Shown here: positions 1 through 7,047 of the stretch, piece by piece
Layout: each line of letters opens with the position of its first letter
Position numbering within the stretch: position 1 is the first letter of the stretch
From: Albibacillus kandeliae
Lineage (GTDB): Bacteria > Pseudomonadota > Alphaproteobacteria > Rhodobacterales > Rhodobacteraceae
Length of the DNA stretch: 64,000 nucleotides
Assembly (NCBI RefSeq): GCF_003116585.1
Contig: NZ_QEHM01000001.1
Location: 124,001-188,000 of the forward strand
Direction of reading: 5' to 3'
Notes under the pieces: model-generated
The model's database searches: none
What the model was told of the DNA's origin: nothing
Seen by the model: only the letters and a program-made list of their open reading frames with translations
Program-made: the position numbers and the translations under genes

Positions 1-1282
1 CGACCGTTTCCACCGGGTTGTTGGCGAGGTTCGAGATGCCGCTGTCGCGCCCGTCCACGCCATCATGTCCGCGCCGGGCCCCGGTGCCGCCGATCAGCGG
101 TTCGATCACCTGCACCATCCGCCCGCCGGCGGGTTTGGGCTCGCTCATCACGATCGGGATCACCGTACCGGAGGCCGCGGCAGGCAGCACGTCGGGCAGG
201 GCGAGGCCGAAAGCCCCGTTGAGGATGTCGTTCACCCGGATCGCGGCGGCGTGGCGCACGCCGGTTGCCGCCGGCTCCTCGGGGTTCACCAAGGTGCCGA
301 GCGGGGTATGGATGCTGAGCGGGCGCAAGAGCCCGGCGTTCAGCGGGGCGGAGCGGTCGAGCGTCTGTACCAGTGCCAGCATGCGCAGCGTCAACCACGC
401 ATGGGGCCGCCCGCAGGAGGGGATGTTCATCGCGGTAGCGACCTGCGGATCGGTGCCGGTGAAGTCGAGGTGGACGCTGCCGTCCTTGATCTCGACCGTC
501 ACCGAAAGGCGCACGGGCAGGCGGCTGGCGGCGTCGTCGTCGAGGTAGTCGGAAAAGCTGTAGCGGCCCTCGGGCATCTGGCGCAGAACCGCCTCGGCCT
601 TGCCCGCGGCGTAGCTCATCAGAGCTTCCTGCGCGGCGGTGAGCTCGGCTTGCCCATGCTGGCCAAGCATCTGCGCGACGCGGCGGCGCCCGGTGGCCAG
701 CGAGGCCAGCATGGCGCGGATGTCGCCCATGTTGGCGTCCGGCGTGCGCGAGTTGGCGTCGAGGAACAGCCGGACCTCGGGCGACATCTCGCCCCGGCGC
801 ATCAGCTTGACGGGCGGGATCCGCAGCCCTTCCTGGAAGATCTCGGTGTTCACCGGCGAGATCGAGGAGGGCACGCGCCCGCCTACGTCCGAGCAGTGCA
901 CGAAACACCAGCCGTAGGCGACGATTTCGCCCTCGTGGAAGTAGGGCTCGATCATGTGCAGGTCGGGCAGGTGTGTGGCGAGCCCGGTCGAGCGGTAGGG
1001 GTCGTTGGTGAGGATCACGTCGCCCGGTTCCAGCGCGCCCTGAACCTCGATGACGGCCTCGATGGCGGGAAGGCATTCCAGCCCAACGAAACCCGAGACA
1101 CCGATGGAGCGCGGGTAGGCGAAGAACCGGCCGTCGAGCCCCGCCAGCGCGCAGGCGAAGTCGGCGGTTTCCTTGACGTAGAGGGTGCGGCCCGTGCGCT
1201 GCAGCGTCAGGCACATCTCTTCGGTGACCGAGGCGAACTTGTTGCCGAGGATTTCCAGCAGAACGGGGTCGAGGCTGCTCAT
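1..1282 (-). CDS. hyuB: Hydantoinase B / oxoprolinase family protein, partial
   Basis: Reading the complement from the ATG at 1282-1280 gives an open frame that runs off the left edge, so the C-terminus is missing and about 427 residues are visible. The N-terminus begins MSSLDPVLLEILGNKFASV and later shows GDVILTNDPYRSTG, THLPDLH and HCSDVGG, which are typical of the HyuB/oxoprolinase B subunit. HyuB works with HyuA in ATP-dependent opening of cyclic amides such as hydantoins or 5-oxoproline, in the cytoplasm. The start overlaps the hyuA stop by 4 bases (ATGA), so translation is probably coupled. The exact substrate cannot be read from sequence; acetone/acetophenone-carboxylase-type relatives share the fold. 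Confidence 0.88.
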   Translation of the reverse strand, partial: MSSLDPVLLEILGNKFASVTEEMCLTLQRTGRTLYVKETADFACALAGLDGRFFAYPRSIGVSGFVGLECLPAIEAVIEVQGALEPGDVILTNDPYRSTGLATHLPDLHMIEPYFHEGEIVAYGWCFVHCSDVGGRVPSSISPVNTEIFQEGLRIPPVKLMRRGEMSPEVRLFLDANSRTPDANMGDIRAMLASLATGRRRVAQMLGQHGQAELTAAQEALMSYAAGKAEAVLRQMPEGRYSFSDYLDDDAASRLPVRLSVTVEIKDGSVHLDFTGTDPQVATAMNIPSCGRPHAWLTLRMLALVQTLDRSAPLNAGLLRPLSIHTPLGTLVNPEEPAATGVRHAAAIRVNDILNGAFGLALPDVLPAAASGTVIPIVMSEPKPAGGRMVQVIEPLIGGTGARRGHDGVDGRDSGISNLANNPVETV

Positions 1283-3345
1283 GCCGGGGTCCTTTCGATG
1301 ATCAGGTTGCCGTGGTCGTCCACCGTTGCGGTCCAGCCGGGGAGGATGACGGTGGTGGTTTCGGGCTGTTCGACGACGGCTGGGCCGGAGAGCACGGCGC
1401 CGGTGCCGAGGGTGGCGCGGTCGTAGACGTCGGCGTCGCGCCAGCCGCCCTTGTGGAAGATCGCGCGGCGGGTGCGCACCGGGGCGCCCTCGCCGGTGGC
1501 GGCGGAGGCGGTGAGGGGCTGTCCCGCGCCGATCATGGCGAGGCGGATGGTGCCGATCTCGACCTGCGCCTCGGTGTCCCGGAAGCCGTAGATGCGCTCG
1601 TGTTCGCGGTGGAACGCCTCGGCGTAGTCGGCCGCGACGGCGCCGGGGGCCAGTTCGACGCGGAGTTCGTAGGCCTGGCCCGCATAGCGCATGTCGGCCG
1701 AGCGTTCGGCGCGACGGTCCGAGATATCCGGCAGTTCATCGTCGAGCCAGGCATCGCCCTCGGCTTGGAGGGCGGCAAAGGTGGCCTCGGCCGCGGCGGC
1801 GCTGGCCTCGGTAAGTTCCACGCGGAGCGAGCGCACGAAGTCGCGGCGCAGGTCGGCACCGGCTGCGCCCATTGCGCAATAGGCCCCGGCGGCCTGGGGC
1901 ACGAGGATGCGGGCGATGCCGATTTCCTCGGCCAGCAGGTTGGCGTGGGTCGGCCCGGCGCCGCCGAAGGGCAGCAGCACGAAGTCGCGCGGGTCCAGCC
2001 CGCGCTCGGCCATGGTGCGGAAGAGTGATCCGGCCATCCCGGCAGAGGCGACCGAGAGCGCGCCCTCGGCCAGCTTTGCGGCACGATCCTCGCCATCGAT
2101 GCCGATCCGGCTGGCGACCGCGTCGAGCGCGGCGCGGGCGGCGTCCCCGTCCAGCGGCATCGCGCCGCCGCCGAAGTTCGCCGGGTCGATGAAGCCGCAG
2201 GCGATGAAACAGTCGGTCACGGCCGGTTCCTCGCCGCCGCGCCCGTAGGAGACGGGACCGGGATGCGCCCCGGCGCTGTGCGGGCCGACCTTGAGCACGC
2301 CCTGTGCATCGGCCCAGACGATCGAGCCGCCGCCCGCGCCGATGGCGTTCACATCGACCACCGGCAGCACGAGGGGCAGGCCGCCGATATCGGTCCGGGT
2401 CGCCATGCCTGCGGTGCCGTCGGTCGCCACGGCCATGTCGGAGGAGGTGCCGCCCATGTCGAAGGTGATGATGTTCTGCATCCCCGACTGGCTGGCCTGT
2501 CGCACGGCCGCCATCACGCCGGAGGCGGGACCGGAGAGGATGGTCTCGACCGGGCGCGCCACGGCAGAGCCGACCGAGAGCGAACCGCCGTTGGAGGCGG
2601 TCACCAGCAGCGGGGCGTGCACGCCGATGCGTTCAAGCCCGGCAATGAGACGGGTGAAGTAGGTGTCCATCAGCGGCTGGATATAGGCATTGAGGCAGGC
2701 GACCAGCGTGCGCTCGTACTCGCGGATTTCCGGCCAGATCATCGCGGCGGACGAGATCGACAGGGCGTCGAGCCGCTCGGTCAGGGCTGCGGCGATGCGG
2801 CCTTCGGTTTCGGGGTTGGCATAGCCGTTGATCAGCATCAGCGCGGCAGCGTCGAGGTTCAGCGCGGCAAGCTCGCGTGCGACGCGGTCCAGTTCGACGG
2901 CGTCGGGCTCGCGGGTCAGGTTGCCGTCGCGGTCAAAGCGGGCGTCGATCTCGACCACGCGGGCGCGCGGGACCAGCGGCACCTCCTTTTCGGCGTGCAG
3001 ATCGAAGGAGGAGGGCATGCGGCAGCGCGCGATTTCGAGAATGTCGCGGTAGCCCTTGGTCACGATCAGCCCGATGCGTGCGCCACGTCGCTGGATGATG
3101 GCATTGAGCCCGATGGTGGTGCCGTGCATCAGCCCGCCCACGTCGGAGGGCGCCATGCCCTCGCGGGCGAGAAACTTGTCGAGCCCTTCGATCAGCGCGC
3201 GCGACGGGTCGTCGGGGGTCGAAGGTTCCTTGAACAGGGTCACCGCGCCGGTCTCGGCATCGGCCATCACGAAGTCGGTAAAGGTTCCGCCGACGTCGAT
3301 GCCGATCCGCAGCCGTCCGGTAGAGCCCTGGGTGATGTCTTTCAT
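1279..3345 (-). CDS. hyuA: Hydantoinase A / oxoprolinase family protein
   Basis: This 688-residue protein carries the ASKHA-type nucleotide motif DVGGTFTDFV (residues 17-26) and a second phosphate-binding-like stretch FDMGGTSSDMAV in the middle. Both are hallmarks of HyuA, whose family length is close to 690. It should couple ATP hydrolysis to ring opening of a cyclic amide together with HyuB, encoded just downstream with a 4-base overlap. It lies 18 bases behind an ABC ATPase gene, suggesting that substrate import and hydrolysis are co-transcribed. A LacI-type operator upstream of the ATPase probably controls the unit. The substrate (hydantoin, 5-oxoproline or another lactam) is inference. 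Confidence 0.9.
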   Translation of the reverse strand: MKDITQGSTGRLRIGIDVGGTFTDFVMADAETGAVTLFKEPSTPDDPSRALIEGLDKFLAREGMAPSDVGGLMHGTTIGLNAIIQRRGARIGLIVTKGYRDILEIARCRMPSSFDLHAEKEVPLVPRARVVEIDARFDRDGNLTREPDAVELDRVARELAALNLDAAALMLINGYANPETEGRIAAALTERLDALSISSAAMIWPEIREYERTLVACLNAYIQPLMDTYFTRLIAGLERIGVHAPLLVTASNGGSLSVGSAVARPVETILSGPASGVMAAVRQASQSGMQNIITFDMGGTSSDMAVATDGTAGMATRTDIGGLPLVLPVVDVNAIGAGGGSIVWADAQGVLKVGPHSAGAHPGPVSYGRGGEEPAVTDCFIACGFIDPANFGGGAMPLDGDAARAALDAVASRIGIDGEDRAAKLAEGALSVASAGMAGSLFRTMAERGLDPRDFVLLPFGGAGPTHANLLAEEIGIARILVPQAAGAYCAMGAAGADLRRDFVRSLRVELTEASAAAAEATFAALQAEGDAWLDDELPDISDRRAERSADMRYAGQAYELRVELAPGAVAADYAEAFHREHERIYGFRDTEAQVEIGTIRLAMIGAGQPLTASAATGEGAPVRTRRAIFHKGGWRDADVYDRATLGTGAVLSGPAVVEQPETTTVILPGWTATVDDHGNLIIERTPA

Positions 3346-3363
3346 GTCTTTCTCCTGTCCCGG

Positions 3364-4452
3364 TCAGTTCCGGGAGTCCGGCGTCGTCACGAGGACGCCA
3401 TGTTCGACGGGCCAGCCCACGGCCACCCTGTCACCGAGCACGAGGCTGGTCTGACCAAGGGAGGCATCGGCCTGGCGATAGGCGGTCACCTCGGTCGCGG
3501 AGCCGTCGAGCGCGATGCGGTAGGCCGCGTAGGAGCCGCGGAAGGAGGCGGCGACGATGCGGCCCGACAGGCCCTGCGGCAGCGCGCCCGCCGCCTCGCC
3601 GAGCACGATGCGCTCGGGACGAACGGAGAGCGTGGCGCGGGCGCCGGGTGCTTTCTGTGCGGGCAGGGGCAGGGCCCCGGCGGGGGTGGCAAGGCTGCCA
3701 TCCGCGCTCACCTCACCCTCGAACAGGTTCGATGTGCCCAGAAAAGTGGCGACAAAGGCGGTTTCCGGACGGTCGTAGATATCGTTCGGCGCGCCAAGCT
3801 GGAGGATGCGCCCGCCCTGCATCACGGCGATCTGGTCGGACATCGACATCGCCTCTTCCTGGTCGTGAGTGACGAGGAGCGTGGTGATTTCGAGCCGCTG
3901 CTGCATCTCGCGGATCTCGAACTGCATGGATTCCCGCAGCGCCTTGTCGAGGGCGCCCAGCGGTTCGTCGAGCAGAAGCACGCGCGGGTTGACCACCAGC
4001 GCACGCGCCAGCGCGACCCGTTGCTGCTGGCCGCCGGAGAGTTGCGAGGGGTACATGTCCTCGCGCCCGGTCAGGTGCACCATGTCGAGCATGCGCCGCA
4101 CCTCGTCGGACTGCTCCTGCTTGCTTGCGCCCAGCATCCGCAGCCCGAAGGCGACGTTTTCGGCGACGGTGCGGTGCGGGAACAGAGAATAGCTCTGGAA
4201 CACCATGCCGAGCCCGCGCTTGTTCGGGGGCAGGCGGGTCACGTCGTCGCCACCGACGGTGATGCTGCCACTGTCGGGCGTCTCGAAGCCCGCAACCATC
4301 CGCAGAGTCGTGGTCTTGCCGCAGCCCGAGGGGCCCAGCAGAGAGACCAGCGCGCCGGGTTCGACAGACAGATCGAGGTTGTCCACGGCCATGAGCGCGC
4401 CGAACTTCTTTCGGATCGCGGTGAGGGTCAGGCGGGAGGGGGCATCGGTCAT
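3364..4452 (-). CDS. ABC transporter ATP-binding protein, spermidine/iron (PotA/FbpC) type
   Basis: The 362-residue protein starts at the ATG at 4452; a longer frame to 4560 would run through the intergenic operator and is rejected. It has Walker A GPSGCGKTT, signature LSGGQQQRVALARAL and Walker B VLLLDEPLGALD, followed by a C-terminal TOBE-like regulatory domain (about residues 240-362) as in PotA/UgpC/FbpC ATPases. It energises uptake at the inner membrane. No permease or binding protein for it lies in the window; these may lie beyond the left edge after hyuB. It is the first gene of the leftward hyu operon. Confidence 0.88.
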   Translation of the reverse strand: MTDAPSRLTLTAIRKKFGALMAVDNLDLSVEPGALVSLLGPSGCGKTTTLRMVAGFETPDSGSITVGGDDVTRLPPNKRGLGMVFQSYSLFPHRTVAENVAFGLRMLGASKQEQSDEVRRMLDMVHLTGREDMYPSQLSGGQQQRVALARALVVNPRVLLLDEPLGALDKALRESMQFEIREMQQRLEITTLLVTHDQEEAMSMSDQIAVMQGGRILQLGAPNDIYDRPETAFVATFLGTSNLFEGEVSADGSLATPAGALPLPAQKAPGARATLSVRPERIVLGEAAGALPQGLSGRIVAASFRGSYAAYRIALDGSATEVTAYRQADASLGQTSLVLGDRVAVGWPVEHGVLVTTPDSRN

Positions 4453-4481
4453 GGCGGCTCCGGTCGCTTTGGTATATAGAA

Positions 4482-4495
4482 TTGTAGCGCTACAA
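4482..4495. promoter_or_regulatory. Perfect 14-bp palindrome, probable LacI-family operator
   Basis: TTGTAGCGCTACAA is a perfect inverted repeat with a central CG, the usual form of LacI/GalR-family operators. It lies 30 bases upstream of the ABC ATPase start and about 90 bases upstream of the divergent LacI-type gene, in a short AT-richer gap. Binding of the neighbouring regulator is inferred. Confidence 0.6.
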
Positions 4496-4586
4496 AAATT
4501 TGTAAAGTGCAAATTCACGTGAGGGCCACCTCGCTTGCCAATCCGGCGGAAGCAGAGCATTTTTTTGAGCAGACAAGAGAGTGAGC

Positions 4587-5594
4587 ATGACCGAGACCTC
4601 GCGAATCACGGCCAGGAAACTGACGATGCAGGACATTGCCGAGGCGGCTGGCGTGTCTCCGATGACGGTGTCGAACTGCTTTCGCTACCCCGACCGGGTG
4701 CGTGCCAAGACGCGCGAGGCGGTGATGAAGGTCGCGGCGGAACTGGGCTATGTGCCTAACATGTCCGCCGGGTTGCTGGCGGCGGGCACCAGCCGGGTGA
4801 TCGGGGCGGTGCTCCCCTCGATCCGCAACTCCTCGTTCTATCGTTACGTCGCGGGCCTGCGGCAGGCGGCCACGGCCGAGGGGCACGAGTTGATCACCAT
4901 GATCGCGGAAACGCCGGAGGAGGAATTCTCGGCGGTGCAGACCCTGCTGGGGTTGCGGGTCGCGGGCATCGCGCTGGTCGCCGGACCGCACGCACCCGAG
5001 CTGCGACAGTTGCTGGAACTTTCGGGCACCGCCGTGGTCGAGAGCTGGGGCGGAGACAAGGCCATCGGCCGGGGCGTCAGCTATGACGTCGGGGCCGCGA
5101 GCCGCGCGCTGACCCGTCACCTGATCGCACAGGGGCGGCGGCGGATCGGCTTCGTGCAGGTCTCGGGCGGGGGTGGTCATCGCTACACCATGCGCCTGCC
5201 CGCCTTCCGGCAGGAGATGTTCGCGGCGGGCCTGTCGGACTCGCTGGTGCTGACGGTGCGGGCGGCGGACGGGTTCGGGTCGGGCGCGCAGATCCTCAAC
5301 GAGTTCCTCGCGCTTGAGCCGAAGCTGGACGCCATCCTCTGTCCGACGGATGTGGTTGCAGCGGGTGCGGTCTTTGAATGCCAGCGCCGTGGGCTGGAGG
5401 TGCCGGGCGACATCGCGGTTGCGGGCTGGGGGGATTATGACATCGGGCGGCAGCTGAGCCCGTCGCTGACCACCATCGCGCCCTTTTCCGACGAAATCGG
5501 GCAGGGCGCGGTCTCGATCCTGCTGGGTGACGCGCCGCCATCGGAGGGGCCGCTGCTGACGCCCTATGCGCTCGAGATCCGCGAGAGCGCCTGA
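4587..5594 (+). CDS. LacI-family transcriptional regulator
   Basis: The protein has about 335 residues. It begins with a LacI helix-turn-helix (MQDIAEAAGVSPMTVSNCFR) and the hinge region, then a periplasmic-binding-protein-like sensor domain ending at LTPYALEIRESA. I chose the ATG at 4587 because AAGAGAG lies 5 bases before it; an in-frame GTG at 4581 is possible but would overlap that site. It is divergent from the ABC ATPase/hyuAB operon, with a palindromic operator between them, so it most likely represses that operon. The inducer is unknown; gluconate-type (GntR) relatives are similar. Confidence 0.88.
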   Translation: MTETSRITARKLTMQDIAEAAGVSPMTVSNCFRYPDRVRAKTREAVMKVAAELGYVPNMSAGLLAAGTSRVIGAVLPSIRNSSFYRYVAGLRQAATAEGHELITMIAETPEEEFSAVQTLLGLRVAGIALVAGPHAPELRQLLELSGTAVVESWGGDKAIGRGVSYDVGAASRALTRHLIAQGRRRIGFVQVSGGGGHRYTMRLPAFRQEMFAAGLSDSLVLTVRAADGFGSGAQILNEFLALEPKLDAILCPTDVVAAGAVFECQRRGLEVPGDIAVAGWGDYDIGRQLSPSLTTIAPFSDEIGQGAVSILLGDAPPSEGPLLTPYALEIRESA

Positions 5595-5610
5595 ACCGGC
5601 GCCGCCCTGG

Positions 5611-6843
5611 CTAGTCTGCCGGGGTGATCCGCAGGAGGGCGCCGTTGTCGGCATCGGTCAGGATCATGATCGCACCGTCCCGGGCCACTGCCACGTCACG
5701 GACGCGCCCGATGCCCTGCAGGTACCGTGCCTCGCCGGTGACCTTGCCGTCCTTCAGTTCGAGGCGGACCAGGGCCTGTGCCCCCATGCCGCCGATCAGG
5801 ACGCTGCCGCGCCAGTCGGGAAACAGGTCGCCCTCGTAGAAGGCCATGCCGCTTGGGGCGATGACCGGATCCCAGTAGTAGACCGGCTGTTCGAGCCCCT
5901 CGCGCGCGGTGAGGCCCTCGCCGATCGGGCGGCCGCTGTAATCCAGCCCGTAGGTGATGACGGGCCAGCCATAGTTGCGGCCCGCCTCGGGGCGGTTCAG
6001 TTCGTCGCCGCCGCGCGGGCCGTGCTCGACGGTCCAGAGCGCGCCATCTGGGGCGAGGGCGGCGGACTGGATGTTGCGGTGGCCCCAGGACCAGATTTCG
6101 GGCTGGCCGCCCGCGATCTCGGGGTTGCCCGGTGCAGGACCGCCCATCGGGTCAATGCGGAGGACCTTGCCCAGATGCGTCGAGACGTCCTGCGCCAGTT
6201 GTCGCGGCGCGGGCAGGGACCGTTCGCCGGTGGTCACGAAGAGCGCACCGTGGTTGTCGACCACCAGCCGCGAGCCGTAGTGCAGCGTCGAAGACCACGC
6301 GGGTTGCTGGCGGAAGATCACGGCAACGTCCGACATAGCGGCCGCGTCCGGTGACAGGATGCCAGTTGCCACGGCGGTGCCGTTCTCGCCGTTGCCGCGC
6401 GGCTCGGCGTAGCTCCACCAGACCCGGCGGGTCTGTGCGAAGTCGGGGGCTACCACCACGTCCAGCAACCCGCCCTGGCGGCGCGCGTCCACCTCGGGCA
6501 GGCCGGAAATCGGTGCGGACAGCGTCCCGTCGGTGCCTGCCAGACGCATCCGACCGGGCCGTTCCGTGACCAGCCAGCTGCCATCGGGCAGTTCGGCCAT
6601 GCCCCAGGGGTGTTCCAGCCCCTCGACGATGGCGTCATGGCGCAGCGCGGTGTCGTCGGCGAGAATGGGCGCGCGGGTCTGGTTTACAAAGGCCGGGGAC
6701 TGGTCCGGTGCGTTCGGTGGCGCGCTGTTGAAAGACTGCGCCGTCCCTTCGCCCGCGATGAAGGCGAAGACGAGAAGGCTTGCAAGGAGGGGCGCTGCGG
6801 ATGAGAGGCGCGGGGTGGGCCACGTCGAGGTCTGGTGGGGCAT
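5611..6843 (-). CDS. PQQ-dependent aldose sugar dehydrogenase (Asd/YliI type), exported
   Basis: The 410-residue protein starts at the ATG at 6843 with GGGAGA 7 bases upstream; a longer frame to 6966 has no ribosome site. An N-terminal hydrophobic stretch ending GTAQSF looks like a Sec signal peptide, placing it in the periplasm. The glucose/sorbosone dehydrogenase beta-propeller motifs are present: EHPWGMAELPDG with the catalytic His, RQGGLLDVV, WSWGHRNIQ and EHGPRGGDELN. Family members oxidise aldoses with PQQ and feed electrons to the respiratory chain. It converges on the lacI gene 16 bases away. The actual sugar is unknown. Confidence 0.85.
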   Translation of the reverse strand: MPHQTSTWPTPRLSSAAPLLASLLVFAFIAGEGTAQSFNSAPPNAPDQSPAFVNQTRAPILADDTALRHDAIVEGLEHPWGMAELPDGSWLVTERPGRMRLAGTDGTLSAPISGLPEVDARRQGGLLDVVVAPDFAQTRRVWWSYAEPRGNGENGTAVATGILSPDAAAMSDVAVIFRQQPAWSSTLHYGSRLVVDNHGALFVTTGERSLPAPRQLAQDVSTHLGKVLRIDPMGGPAPGNPEIAGGQPEIWSWGHRNIQSAALAPDGALWTVEHGPRGGDELNRPEAGRNYGWPVITYGLDYSGRPIGEGLTAREGLEQPVYYWDPVIAPSGMAFYEGDLFPDWRGSVLIGGMGAQALVRLELKDGKVTGEARYLQGIGRVRDVAVARDGAIMILTDADNGALLRITPAD

Positions 6844-7008
6844 TCCGGTCTCTCCCTGCGAGGTGCTGCAACCGGCCATTCGGCCCATCGCCATGATCAG
6901 GGAGATTAGCGCCGAAGAGGCTGCCGACGACATGTCAGGGCCAACATGTCCTTGTTTTGTCATCACAACTGCGGGAGCGGTCGTGAAGTGAAGGCGCCGG
7001 AAAGGACT
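6844..7008. other. Intergenic region upstream of the sugar dehydrogenase
   Basis: This short spacer between the dehydrogenase start and the acnB terminator should hold the dehydrogenase promoter (leftward). I see no gene. A run of AACATGTCC and TGTCAGGGCC around 6930-6960 gives no clear operator. Confidence 0.4.
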
Positions 7009-7036
7009 GCGGGCAGATACCGAAGTATCTGCCCGC
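7009..7036 (-). terminator. acnB terminator hairpin with TTCG loop
   Basis: GCGGGCAGATAC (7009-7020) and GTATCTGCCCGC (7025-7036) form a perfect 12-base-pair stem. Read leftward, the loop is TTCG closed by a C-G pair, the very stable UUCG tetraloop. It begins 11 bases beyond the acnB stop and is followed by CCTTT, so it is very probably the acnB terminator or 3' stabiliser. Confidence 0.8.
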
Positions 7037-7047
7037 GTCCGTGGTTA

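Noticed and set aside
63-1214. A 383-residue minus-strand frame near the left edge
   Set aside because: It is one frame off the hyuB coding frame, which starts at 1282 and shows clear HyuB motifs.
2263-4479. A 738-residue plus-strand frame across hyuA and the ABC ATPase
   Set aside because: It is an antisense shadow spanning two real genes and the operator; no family motifs.
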